Of a DNA stretch of 64,000 nt, positions 44,737 to 55,883 are shown piece after piece (the first letter of the stretch is position 1; every line of letters starts with the position of its first letter). The translations under genes and the position numbers were made by a program. Source of the stretch: Amphibalanus amphitrite (taxonomy: Eukaryota; Arthropoda; Thecostraca; Balanomorpha; Balanidae); the NCBI RefSeq assembly GCF_019059575.1, contig NW_024881826.1:248001-312000 (forward strand). Direction: 5' to 3'. The notes under the pieces were generated by a model that was not told the DNA's origin, did no database searches, and saw nothing but the letters and a program-made list of their open reading frames with translations.

Positions 44737-46169
44737 CCCGCGCCCCGCTGGGGGTCCTGGATTTCCATGCCCTGCTGGGGGGGGGGAGGGGATGTTTGAA
44801 CACCCACTTCTAACTCGACTCCTGGGCCACGTAGCGATACGCGGAAGGCGGCGTTCGAAAGAGCTCCAAAAATGATAAGGAAATCACTTCGGTCACTTTT
44901 TGGTCAGGCTAAAGGTCAGGTCACCAGTGGTCAAGTCTGAAACAGACTCTTTCCGCAGTCAGGAAATCGCATGCGAGAGCCTATTCAAATACATGGAAGC
45001 ACGCTCGCATCAATCGCACGCACCTCCCGCAAGCGATTGATGCGAGAAGAATTACAATGTATTTGAATAGGCTCTCGCATGCGATTTCCTGAACGCGGAA
45101 AGAGTCTGTTTCAGCCTTCAAAGGCAAAATTTCGCCGATTTTCAGGTCAAATGTCGACAGTTTCCAAGATGCCAACGCATAACTCGGGAACCGATAGAGC
45201 TACAGCGCCGCGGAAAAGCGACTTCGATAGCCCTATTAACGACCTTTCTGAATAATTATCTCAGATTTGACCTAGCGCCAACGGTTTTGCCTGCAGGGGG
45301 CAAAAACTGCCAAAATAGCCGATTTTTTGGAAAGTGTTTCTGCAATAACTTTTGACTCAAGCCTTGCACGAGCTTACTTTTACCAACATCATGTTCCTCT
45401 CGTCAAGACGCATCGAATGAACTATAATTTGACCTTGAAAGATCAACTTGAAAATTTGGCCTCAGGTCAAGGTCATGACCTGACCGGAAAGGGTCATGTT
45501 GCATATCAGTCGATCCGTATCGTCGAGCTGAACACATCCAAGGCGTTTTTATCGCTCTAGCATGCCTCTGTCAAAAGGTATTCGCGAAAAACTGTTAGAT
45601 ACTATTCGTGACCTGAGATGACCTCAGGGGCATAAACAGGGGTCTCGGATGCTATTTTCATGTTCAATGTGTCTTAGTTTCTTGTAATTCAGTGCTTGGG
45701 AGTGTTTATAATGTCTTTGGTCCAAAAGATGCGACTTTCAATTTTCTCCCATTGACTTATGATGGGGAGGTCGCAAAATTGACCTGACCTTCGGTCATTG
45801 ATATCAAAACTCTGAGATATGCAGAATTTATCTCAGTATAGTTTACAGCGCGGAGCGCCGCCGTTTTTGGCACACCTTTTAATGCATCAATTCTACACAT
45901 GTTTTAAAAATTTCAGACCAAGGTAATTTAAGGTCAGGTCACCAGGTCACTTGAAGTGACCTCACCTCATACAAAGTTTCAATGTCCGCCATAGCTACAC
46001 CAAGTGACCGATCGCTTCGAAAGTTTCAGCGATTGCTAAGAGCAATAGTATGTACAAAATGTATTATAATGTGTGCCCAAAACGGCGGCGCTCCGCGCTG
46101 CCGTTTTTGAGATATTCGTGAAAAAACACAGGGGGTGCTCAACCCCCCCCCCCCCCCGCAGGGCGCGGG
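44737..46169 (-). mobile_element. TTAA element, CCCGCGCCCCGCTGG family (unit 3)
   Basis: TTAA at 44733-44736 and 46170-46173. Counterpart of 21893-23063 with a 178 bp foldback inserted at 44937-45114. Confidence 0.8.
44937..45114. mobile_element. 178 bp foldback element
   Basis: Arms of about 60 bp, from CTGAAACAGACTCTTTCCGC to TCAAATACAT on the left and ATGTATTTGAATAGGC to GAGTCTGTTTCAG on the right, with one small mismatch patch. A second inner stem pairs CGCATCAATCGC with GCGATTGATGCG. The corresponding place in unit 1 (about 22088) is uninterrupted. The flanks share a TCAA(A)G-like sequence, which may be the target duplication. Transcribed, it would be a long hairpin. Confidence 0.8.
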
Positions 46170-46848
46170 TTAAACACCGATGATGTACCGTTATGTTAAA
46201 CGCCATGCGATTGACTAACCGGCGCCGGGCCGGTGCTCGGCGCCACCTGCACTGGGGGAGGCGGGTGTTTGAACACTCGGCTCCTGGGCCACATAGCGAC
46301 ACGCCGTAGGCGGCGTTCGAAAGAGCGGCAAAGGTAATGAAGAAATTATATCGGCCACTTTTTAGGTCAGCTCAAAGGTCAGGTCAACAGAGGTTACCAA
46401 AGGTAAAATTTCGCCACTTTCCAGGTCAAACTTCGATAATTTCGACAAACCGGCGCATAGCTCAGGAACGGTTTAGCCTGCAGGGGCCAAAAACTACCAG
46501 AATATAGATGGTTTTTGCGGGAACTGTTTTTCTGCAATACCTTTTGACTCAAAACATGCATGAGCTTACTTTCAGCAGCATCGTGTTCCTCTCGTCAAGG
46601 CGACGCATCGAAAGAACTATAAGTTGACCTCAAACGTTCAACTTGAAAATTTACTTTAGGTCAAGGTCATGACCTCAGGACAAGGTCATGACCTAAGGTC
46701 AATGTCATGACCTGACCAGAAAAGGTCATGCTGCATCAGTCGATCCGTATCTTCGAGCCAAATACATACGTATAAGGTTTTTTCATCGCTCTAGCATGTC
46801 TCTGTCAAAAGTCATTTGCAAAAAACTGTAGGATACCTACCATTCGTA

Positions 46849-48684
46849 CGAATACCTACGAAAATTTTAAAAATGACAGCATTACTGATTTACGAACCTT
46901 TGACACAACTTTTTAACAAATCTCTCACCACCGGAATATACCCCACATCTTGGAAAAAGGCTAAAGTTCGACCAATATTTAAGCGAAAGGGAACTCCGTC
47001 TGAATTAAATAATTATCGCCCAATCAGTTTACTTCCGTGCGTATCAAAAGTTTTTGAAAAAATTATATTCGCTCATATATATCAACACATTACTGAATTT
47101 TCGCTTCTAACCGACAGACAAAGTGGATACCGACCAGGACACAACACTCAACTGCAACTTACATACATGACAGACTTACTGTACAAATCTCTCGACAACG
47201 GACGCGACTTCACCACAATATACTTAGACATTTCTCGATATTTTGAAAAGATTTGGCACAAGGGTCTTCTTATTAAGTGTAAAAAGGAGTTTGGAATAAC
47301 GGACAACTTACTGACGTGGCTTGAATCTTATCTGACGGACCGACAGCAGACAGTTGACATTAATAATATTACATCACAGACACTGACACTTGACGCTGGG
47401 GTACCGCAAGGATCGGTTTTAGGGCCACTTCTGGCGATTTCATATTTAAACGGACTATGTGACAAAACCACAAACAAAATGCTTTTTTATGCCGATGACT
47501 GCTCTTTATACTCGTCTTACTCTCCAACTGACAACTTTCACGACGCACAAACGACACTACAGAAAGACCTAGACATCATACACAACTACGGACAAACATG
47601 GGCTATAACATTCAATGCAACGAAAACCACACAACAAACTTTCTCACATCGACAACAAACTAATCGACCAACCCTTACTTTCGGCGGTAACCCCATTCCA
47701 ATAGTAAATGACCATAAACATCTCGGCCTCACACTATCCACAGATCTACGCTTTCACACACACATTAATGACGTCCTTCTAAAATTTAATCGTTCTATGG
47801 GCCCTTTATACCCAATAGCAAAACACATACCTAAAGGAATGCTTCTATCTCTCTATATTACTTACGTTCAACCTTTCCTCGACTATTGTGACATCACTTA
47901 CGACGGACACATCACAACGACTGACGGCATGCGACTAGAAAAAACACAAAACAGAGCAGCACGACTGATCACTGGGACTGGACTTCGGACATCGACTAAC
48001 GGACTGCGACGAGAACTAGGATGGACTTCTTTGACCGACAGACGGAAAATCCACAAACTTCAATTTTATCACAAATTAATATTCAATCCTACAGTTCCCG
48101 AATTTATTAAGACCATTATTCCTAACACAAGACAGCAAAACACAACACGAACTTTACGAAATATTTCAGCTCAAACAATACCATTGGCCAGAACCACATC
48201 CTATCACCGATCCTTCGTCCCATCCTCTACAAGCCTCTGGAACACATTGCCCGAACATCTACGCACAAACAATAACTACTTTACCTTTAAAAAACACCTA
48301 AAAGAACTGATTACACAACCCCGTCCACCTCTGTATTATTTCCTAGGCACAAAAACAGGCAACATTTTACACACAAAACTACGACTGAATGCTTCAAAAC
48401 TTAATGCTCATCTTTTCTCCATACAACAAGCTAATTCACCCTCTTGCACTTGCGGCTATAATTATGAAAACACAAAACATTTCCTACTTTCCTGTCCACT
48501 TTATCATACTCAGCGAAACATTCTTTACAACACCGTGTCGCCCGTCATCCGCACCGACTTTTCCACTCTCCCTTCCTCCAAACAACTCGACATCCTTATC
48601 CACGGTACAGACCTGAGTCGTGAGGAGGGCCGTGTGGTTGCCACCGCTGTCCAATCCTTCATCATCCTTACCCATCGCTTATAA
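46849..48684 (+). CDS. Reverse transcriptase of non-LTR element (N-terminally truncated)
   Basis: This is the RNA-directed DNA polymerase that copies element RNA at a nicked target. In the open frame (611 codons from the truncation) the boxes appear in order: NNYRPISLL, RQSGYRPGHN, LDIS with the first catalytic Asp, GVPQGSVLGPLL, and FYADD with the catalytic Asp pair. The usual FDKVWH after the first Asp reads YFEKIWH, a conservative Asp-to-Glu change outside the metal-binding residue. A C-terminal Cys/His cluster (CTCGYNYENTKHFLLSC, spaced C-x-C-x8-H-x4-C) matches the zinc-knuckle-like tail of many such elements. The endonuclease half is absent. The frame runs upstream into host repeat sequence, so any start there is accidental; the first ATG in the element is at 46873. 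No internal stop or frameshift, suggesting recent insertion. Confidence 0.9.
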   Translation, partial: RIPTKILKMTALLIYEPLTQLFNKSLTTGIYPTSWKKAKVRPIFKRKGTPSELNNYRPISLLPCVSKVFEKIIFAHIYQHITEFSLLTDRQSGYRPGHNTQLQLTYMTDLLYKSLDNGRDFTTIYLDISRYFEKIWHKGLLIKCKKEFGITDNLLTWLESYLTDRQQTVDINNITSQTLTLDAGVPQGSVLGPLLAISYLNGLCDKTTNKMLFYADDCSLYSSYSPTDNFHDAQTTLQKDLDIIHNYGQTWAITFNATKTTQQTFSHRQQTNRPTLTFGGNPIPIVNDHKHLGLTLSTDLRFHTHINDVLLKFNRSMGPLYPIAKHIPKGMLLSLYITYVQPFLDYCDITYDGHITTTDGMRLEKTQNRAARLITGTGLRTSTNGLRRELGWTSLTDRRKIHKLQFYHKLIFNPTVPEFIKTIIPNTRQQNTTRTLRNISAQTIPLARTTSYHRSFVPSSTSLWNTLPEHLRTNNNYFTFKKHLKELITQPRPPLYYFLGTKTGNILHTKLRLNASKLNAHLFSIQQANSPSCTCGYNYENTKHFLLSCPLYHTQRNILYNTVSPVIRTDFSTLPSSKQLDILIHGTDLSREEGRVVATAVQSFIILTHRL

Positions 48685-49009
48685 AACACAACATCCCAAG
48701 TCCCAATCCTCACCACTACCGTGGTCGGACGAGTGGGCGCGGTGCGGGGCAGCCTTGCAGTGCCGCAGGGGTCGTGGAGCGTTACCGGGCTTGGGCGGTC
48801 CGGTCGATCGACGATCACTTTGACATGTTTTGCAACATAAATATTTTTATTCCGTTCTTCTTGTTCCATTGTGTTTCATCATTATTATTGTTGCTAAATA
48901 CGTTAAGTACTTCTCGTTTAGCAAGCGGCGCCATGATTTAAGTGCGTAGCACTTTTGCGCCAATTGCATACTTTATTTGTTATATTCATCTGTTTGTTAT
49001 TGAATAAAT

Positions 49010-49134
<125 letters not shown>

Positions 49135-49779
49135 CTGAGGTGACCTCAGGGACATAAAGAGGGGTCACGGGTACCATTTTCCGGTTCAGTTTGTCATGTC
49201 TACTTGTAATTCGATGTTTGAAAGTGATAAAAATGACGTTCGGCCAAAAGAGGCGCCTTTCAATTTTCTCCCATTGACTTATAATGGAGAGGTCGCAAAA
49301 TTGACCTGACCTTAGGTCACCGATATCGAAGTTCCGAGAGATACATTTTGTGTATCATTATTATTATTATTGTATACATTATGTGTTTTGTGTATACTGT
49401 TGTTTTATCAGTTGCTCAAAGTTTCAGTCACTCGGTGTAGCTGTGACAGGCATTGAAACTTTTCATGTAGTAAGGTCACTTGACGTGATATGGTGACCTG
49501 ACCTTGGATGACTTTGGTCTGAAGTTTTCACAGAAGGTGTAGACAAGATGTATGATAAGGTGTGCAAAACACGGTGGCACTCTGAGCCGCCGTTTTTTTT
49601 TAAATAGATATTCGCGAGAAACCGGAGGGGTTGTTCAAACATCCCCCCAGCACGGCGTGGGTAGGGGGGTGTGATCAAGGATGAAGGTGTTACATACCTA
49701 TGCACGTTTGCCTCATTAACCTACATATGCACACCCGCCAATATAATATATTTCTCACGGTCGTGATGCCCGCTTCTCC

Positions 49780-49960
49780 TCGTCGCCTGCTCGGCACCGG
49801 TCCCCGCGGCACCCGCAGCGTCGATAGTCGGCCGGTGCAGCGTTCAGCGGTATCGTGTTCCCGCCTGCTCGGAACCATTCCCCTCGGCACCCTCCGACCG
49901 CCCGCAGCGTCGATAGCCGGCCGGTGCAGCGTCCAAAGGTATCGTGTTTCTAAGGGACTT
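49780..49960. repeat. GC-rich tandem duplication (unit 3 copy)
   Basis: Same two-unit arrangement as at 25395-25580 with a few substitutions. Confidence 0.7.
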
Positions 49961-50064
49961 AGTGGCATTCCACTCTATTTCCTGGTGGCTTCCAAAAAAA
50001 CACTGCCACAGCACCATTACCCCATCTGGTGGCTGACTTGTTAAATATCAATTCACCCGGCGTC

Positions 50065-50398
50065 AACCAGAGGCATTTTGTACCTTCCGATTTTAGACGA
50101 TGCGATTTTGTATGATACGATCATCTCGTTTTGTAGGTTGTAATTTTGTATGATACGCGTTTGTTTGATCAGCCATTGTACGTTCCAAATTTGTACGTTC
50201 TGATCATTGTTTGATTTGCCATTGTACGCTTTACCCATTGGACGGTAAACTTTTGTATGTTGGAATTTTGTACGCTGCGCTTTTGTACGTTTGGACTGTC
50301 CCCTACCTGGCCTGTTTTGTAGGTTTTGCGCGTTGTATGTTACGATTTTGTATGTTTTGAGGATTGTACGCTGCGCTTTTGTATGTTTTGATAGCCAC
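50065..50398. repeat. TTTTGTATG-type degenerate array (unit 3)
   Basis: Homologous to 25690-26015, ending GATAGCCACCC. After this point units 1 and 3 diverge, so it marks the shared right border of the composite unit. Confidence 0.7.
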
Positions 50399-50510
50399 CC
50401 GGGGGTGTGTTTTCGGCCTCTGTTTAACTCCGTAAATGAGGTAGCTACGGAAACAAAAACACAGGCACGTAGCCAGGATTTTGCATTACGGCACGCTGCA
50501 TCGAAAACCA

Positions 50511-50516
50511 TTTATT
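50511..50516 (-). promoter_or_regulatory. Polyadenylation signal of the MADF-BESS gene
   Basis: AATAAA on the minus strand about 185 bp downstream of the stop codon of the gene at 50699-51897; plausible 3' end of its transcript. Confidence 0.5.
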
Positions 50517-50698
50517 CGAGGTAACATCATAATGAAACACCACAAAAATGTTTCAGGCACTGCTGAAACATAGCATAACAGCCAATGTATACATTGGGAC
50601 AACATTCAAAACATAAATATACCTAACCGACACCTACCTACAACTGATAAACAACTGATGCTGCAACAATGGACACATGCAGGTTCGCAAGACAGCGA

Positions 50699-51897
50699 TC
50701 ACTCATGGTGACGGTCGAGTGTTTCCATGACGATACGCTTAATGATTCTTTTCGTCACATCGCTTCGGTGCTTCAGCTCTGCGTACAAGTTCATGCAGAA
50801 TGTGTAATCTCTATCTTGTTCCCTGCTTCGCCCCTTTGACAGTTCTTCTAAGATAACTGCATCAATATCCTGAGTAGGTGATTTTCTTTTGGATCCCCGC
50901 TGCGAGGTGGTACAGACTGGAGTGTTATGTGTCGTGGCCTGGTCATTAATAAGGACAGATGTTGTTGGGGTCTGTGTGCTGTCGTGTGAACTTTCGAAAT
51001 CTCCGTGTGCTGTCTCTGTGTTTGGGTAATATGTGAACTGTGTGTCGTCTTCTTCGTGCTGTGTGTCTCCGTCTAAGCGCGCGAGCTCCCGTGTCACGTT
51101 GATCAGACGAACCGCTCTCCTGTTTGTTCTGTAGCTCAACCTCAATAAGCTGGTTCCCATCGTCAACATAAATGAAGGATTGGTTCTCATTGACGGATGC
51201 AGGAGCAGGCGCGGTTATGGCTGGGTTTGCTCGGAGATTGGTGCATGCATCAGGTCGCAAGGCGAGCGAAGACGTTGAGCTGAAAGATAAAAGACGTGGC
51301 TGAGTCGTTTACGTGCTATAATTTGCAGTTTGCACATATGCAAATAAATATGCATGCAATCCCCCAAAAAGGACATATGTTATTCTCCAGTTTGTGATTC
51401 GTGTGATCCGTGATGCATATCGTTAGCGGGCTATGATACGTACGCCCCACGTTGCGTGACAGGATCCAGGAAGGACAGCAGCTGGCCGTACCGCCCCAAA
51501 CGGGGCGCGTCCCTAGCCGATGAGCCACTAGGTGGCTTCTTCCGGCGACGGGCTTGGTAGTAGTCACGCAGATGACGCCATTTCTCTTTGACAATGGAGA
51601 CTGAGAAAACCAAATACCTGTTGTCAATGAAGCTTTAAAAACCAGCGCGCCAATTAACCCAAAAGCTATTTTTTCAAGCAAAATTTATTGTCGGAGGGGG
51701 AAGTAGGTATCATTTTAGTTGTAAAGACAAAAGGCTGACATACCGTCAGCCTGGCACTCCTCAGCCACATTTCGCCAGTCGAGTTCCTTCGCCGACTTCT
51801 TCTTCATATAATGTTTGGACCGTTTGTCCCAGAGACTGGCGTTTTTTCTTACGGCCTCGATGAGAGTCTCGTTGAAGTCTGCATGAGAGTAAGATTG
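50699..51897 (-). CDS. MADF-BESS domain DNA-binding protein, partial, with frameshift
   Basis: Three exons are readable on the minus strand. Exon a (51897-51744) follows an acceptor GATTTTAG and encodes ADFNETLIEAVRKNASLWD and ELDWRNVAEE, the start of a MADF (Myb/SANT-like) domain. It ends in phase 1 at a GTATGT donor. Exon b (51600-51444) follows TTTTCTCAG and encodes VSIVKEKWRHLRDYYQARR and GQLLSFLDPVTQRG, completing MADF; donor GTACGT in phase 2. Exon c (51279-50699) follows ATCTTTCAG and encodes a Thr/Ser-rich linker, a basic patch (RGSKRKS) and a C-terminal BESS-like helix (DYTFCMNLYAELKHRSDVTK). The first part of exon c and the BESS part lie in different frames, with a shift of one base somewhere in about 51050-51130. 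Either this is a pseudogene or there is a sequence error. The 5' coding exon was not found. Such proteins are insect/invertebrate transcription regulators, and some accompany Harbinger transposons. Confidence 0.65.
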
Positions 51898-51900
51898 CTA

Positions 51901-52085
51901 AAATCACCACGAGCCGCTCATACCATACTGATACAAATATCAACACACCAAATCACCGGTTCTTTATTTTATTGCGTTGAAGCAAGCGTAACAGTTGGAA
52001 GAATAGCTATATTAGCACAGCCGGAATTTTAGTCTGACAAAATACAATTATAATTGCAGACTGAATATACCATAACCTGCGCCGT
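51901..52085. other. Upstream intron or flank of the MADF-BESS gene
   Basis: No in-frame exon with a start codon was found before the acceptor of the first MADF exon. The gene's 5' part is elsewhere, or was cut off by the repeat that follows. Confidence 0.4.
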
Positions 52086-52700
52086 GCTAGTAGTCTAATT
52101 TTTCATGGAGGGCTGGGGGAGTTGAAACGCTTCTCCCGCTTATCTCGGCTCCTGGGTCACGTGGCGACACGCGGTTAGCGGCATACGTAAAAGCGTCAAA
52201 AAGGATGAAGGAGGTACGGGGACCCGCAGTTGCTTGCAGTTGACCCGCAGTACGTTCAGTTGGTGTAGCTATGGCGAGCATTGGAACTTTTCTGAAGTAA
52301 GGTGACTTGACGTGACCTGGTGGCCTGACCTTGAACGACCGGGATCTGAAATTGTTTGCATGTGCCGAAAAATAATGATTATATGCTTAAAATGACGAAA
52401 AAAAATTTTGCAAAAAATGAGAGGAGGGCGGCTTAGAAACGGCGCCTTCCTCCCCTACCCACCCTCAGCACGGCGCCGGATTAACCCTCGTCGCCCTCAG
52501 TGCCAAAGGCGCTTTCACAGGAAGATGAAAAATACAGGACGTAGCATCCTCCAGAGGTCTCACAACTTGTATATCTCGGATTTTTTATCAGGTCATACGA
52601 GGTCAGGTCGGTCAAGTGACTTCACCATTTTAAGTCAACTGGGAAATATTGAAACTGCTATTTTGGCGCCGGGAATGAGCTAAAACTCTCTCAAGCGCAT
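52086..52700. repeat. Mosaic of TTAA-type element fragments
   Basis: Pieces include GCGCCGTGCTAG with a Thr/Leu-type hairpin region (TTGAAACGCTTCTCCC), a relic of the AGGGACCCGCAGTTGCT terminus at 52215-52240, a GAAAAAAAATTTTG body piece, CCCTCAGCACGGCGCCGG followed by TTAA (52480-52483), and an AGGTCA-bearing body fragment. None is complete. Confidence 0.5.
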
Positions 52701-52708
52701 GTAATCGT

Positions 52709-52827
<119 letters not shown>

Positions 52828-52848
52828 ACGGGCCAAGTGCGAAGACTA

Positions 52849-52982
52849 GTCCGTTTGCGAACGGACTAGTCAATTCGCGAATGGACTAGGCCGTTTGCGA
52901 ATGGCGGTCCGTTTGCAAACGGACTAGTCCGTTTGCGAATGGCCGGCCATTCGCGAATGGCCTAGGCCGTTTGCGAACGGAC
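52849..52982. repeat. Array of interleaved short palindromes
   Basis: Successive 14-18 bp palindromes alternate between CCGTTTGCGAACGG, CCATTCGCGAATGG and CCGTTTGCAAACGG types, linked by ACTAGT, CCTAGG or GGCCGGCC, which are also palindromic. The array therefore folds in many registers. It lies between the (TA)n tract and a G/C-run block and is seen nowhere else in the window. Confidence 0.75.
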
Positions 52983-53085
52983 GGGTTTGTGGCGTTGCAC
53001 TTAGCCGCCGGAAGCATGGATCCTCGGATTGGGGTACGATTCCGAATGAATGGGGGACCGCTGGTCGATGCAGAGGCGTCGCCGA

Positions 53086-53200
53086 CGGGGGGGGGGGGGG
53101 GGTCGGGGGGGGGGGGGTCCGGACCCCACCCCCACACACACATTCTTGAAAATATGCCGGTCCGACGCCCCCCCCCCCCCTCCCCCCCCCCCACACACAC
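53086..53200. repeat. G-run and C-run block
   Basis: Two G-runs of more than 12 (53088-53103 and 53105-53118), then GTCCGGACCCC, and C-runs at 53168-53191 with ACACACAC. Potential G-quadruplex former; homopolymer lengths may be assembly-sensitive. Confidence 0.8.
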
Positions 53201-53462
53201 ACTTTTGGCCACGAAAATCGGTCAAGAATAAAATATAATATTTTAAAAACGATTTTGGTGCATTCTCAAAATAAAATTGTCTAAATCCGAGAATTTTTCA
53301 GTATTTGGTGGGGATTACTTTGACTGACCGTCCGACCAGATCCCCTAGTCGAAAATCCGTGGCGAAGCCACTGCGTCTATATGTTTAGTTTGCTCTCCGG
53401 AGCAGATCTGCGAGCTGGCGCAACTCTGGGTTAAGGTCTCCACACATCTGGTCCAGCGAAAC

Positions 53463-54775
53463 GGGTCCAGCGAAGCAGCGAAACGGGCGAGGCAGCAAAC
53501 AAAATAACGCTACGAAAGGCTTCTGATGAGTACCTTCAAGTGGAGTTCCGAGGTCACAGGTCGGTTCAAGATTATTTTAAATACCTGAAATTAGGCTTTT
53601 AATAGCATGGACTTTAAACCTCGAACTGGGCGTCTCTCGTAGCAAACTATGTCTCCAACGGACCCCCCCCCCCATATATGTACGTTCGCGGCTGGTAAAA
53701 CACCAGTACGGGCGAGGATTAAGGACTTATGTGTTTGTATGCTCTTTGAAACCCCTTCCGTGACCACGTTTTCAGCCGCTAGCATATACCTTATTGGGGG
53801 GGGGGGGAATTCTGTTGGATCCCCAATCGTTCAGTCCCTAACCGAACTATAGCTTCGCGAAAATATGAACGTCTTACCGTAACTAAAGGAAGCCGATGAT
53901 ACCCGATTTTAAGATCGCCGGTCATTGGTTGGCATTTCTATTCGGGTAAATGACTTAAAAATCAGGGAAATCGTGGCCTATTTTAACTTTTTAAAATGAG
54001 GTTGTTAGTGAGTTTTTTTCGGGGTTCTGATTTCGAATTTCGTGCTAGTTTTGATCAAAGACGATGTATCCGTGCATTTTGGGTAGGTGGGGTCAGGTCA
54101 GCTCAACCATTAGGCGTCACCGCCGACATCCAAATGGGTGTTTACCGCCACCAACAGCTTAGTTACACATAAAGATATGATGTGGACTGTGGAGTTTGTT
54201 AATGCAATAAGTGAATGAGAGCTTCACTCCACAAGAAATCGTTCGGGTCGGAGCTTTCAAATTGTATTTACAAAACTTCGTCAGCGAGTCGTAATCGGGT
54301 TCAGGGGGTATCGGTCGCAAAATATGTAGCATAGACACTAAAACTATTTCTTACAATGCACAATGGGACCGGAGCGAGAATTAGCGCGACATCGGTACAT
54401 TTTCGTGTTTCGTGCCCGCTTTTCACATGAAAGGGATGATAGAATCATACAAATGGTAGTCGGTGTACTTTCGAAGCAATTCCTGATAAATTTAATTAAA
54501 TAATCATTAGTCATTTAATTAATTAATTAATTAATTAATCAGTTGACCTGCGTTGACCTTGACTCGGTTTGGTCATGTGATAAGATGGCATCACCTGCCA
54601 GGTCAAGTCATGACGGAACCGGAAATTCCCATAAGCAAATAATGTAGCCACCAAAACCATGATGGGAATCTGATAGCCTGATGAACTATATAACAAATAA
54701 AGTGAGGGTCAGAAAAGTGTATCAGACACTCCGATAGCAGGTACGGATATTTCCGGACAAAACTTAAATATAGTT
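53463..54775. repeat. Composite unit 2, left module
   Basis: Near-identical to 3411-4712. The upstream flank differs from unit 1, so the duplication border is near AGCGAAACGGGCGAGGCAGC. Confidence 0.8.
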
Positions 54776-55883
54776 GGCACTTAGTTTAGTTTAGTTTAGT
54801 TTATTGAGAGCATCATCAACGGGCATAGGAGGCCCAATTACAGATTAAGTCGAAAGTTAAAAATACACTTACATATGCCGACACACATATAAATACACTT
54901 ATAAAAAAACCAAATCAAAACATAGCAGTACCTACTTACGAACATGGGCAACTATATGAGACTTGAAAGACGCAGTGCTGCTCGTCCACACGTCTATCTC
55001 ACGGTTGCAGTCCAAGAAGCCATTGCAGAGCTTTGGCATGCGACAGAAAGGACTGTTCAGCACTGTGTTCACCCGTGCGTACGGTACATGGAAGAGAACC
55101 CTTTTTGCAGGGGGCGATGCGGCACGGCCAGCGGGAAACACTCCAGCAGATACGATGAATCCACAGCATTACGGTGAACATTGCAGATGAACATAATATC
55201 ATGCTGCTGGCGCCGCACCTTGAGGGGTGGCATGTGATGGTATTTGAGCAGGGCATCGTACTCGAAAGACACGCCCTGGACACCACACCTGCCAGATAAC
55301 CATTAAAAACTTATGCTGTACGCGCTCTATTCGAGTCATGTGCACCTCTGCGGCTCCTCCCCATACCACACTAGCGTACTCAAGAATGGAGCGTACATTG
55401 GCGCAGTAGGCAGCCAGCACAGCCTTGACATTGATACATCGTAGTGACTTGCCACCTTTGCCAGTTCGGAAGGACCTCATAAGTACGCCTAGCGCCCTAT
55501 TCGCCTTACGAACAGCTGCATCCACATGTTACCGAACGTGAGCTTCTCATCCAACAGGACCCCTAGATCTCGCATCACGCTCACTCTCTCAAGCTGTTGG
55601 CCTCCCACGCTGTAAATACTGATTGTTGGGTTGCGCCGTAAAGTTAGGGTAAGTACTCTACATTTACTTGGGATCAGCGTGAGCTGCCAACGCACAGACC
55701 ATCGGTTCAGGTCGTCAAGCTGCTGTTGCAAAAAAGCTGCGTCCGCGACGGTGTCTACCTTGCTATACAGCTTAACATCGTCAGCGAACATCACACAATC
55801 GGTTTGGACGCAGTCTGGTTGGCCATTGATGAAGCAGGCGAATAACAGCGGCGACAACAGGCCACCTTCCGGCGTGCCGGATG
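54776..55883 (-). pseudogene. Non-LTR reverse transcriptase 3' part (unit 2 copy)
   Basis: The same two frame-shifted pieces and pentanucleotide tail as 4713-5820. The translated FADD-containing stretch is identical in both, including the frameshift, so the break predates duplication of the units. Confidence 0.8.

Noticed and set aside
46816..46848. N-terminal extension of the reverse transcriptase frame
   Set aside because: These codons lie in the flanking repeat, as shown by the matching sequence near 23735 in unit 1, and the frame would start at TTG.
52886..53238. Gly/Pro-rich frames on both strands
   Set aside because: Produced by G-runs and C-runs; the same region is open in several frames at once.
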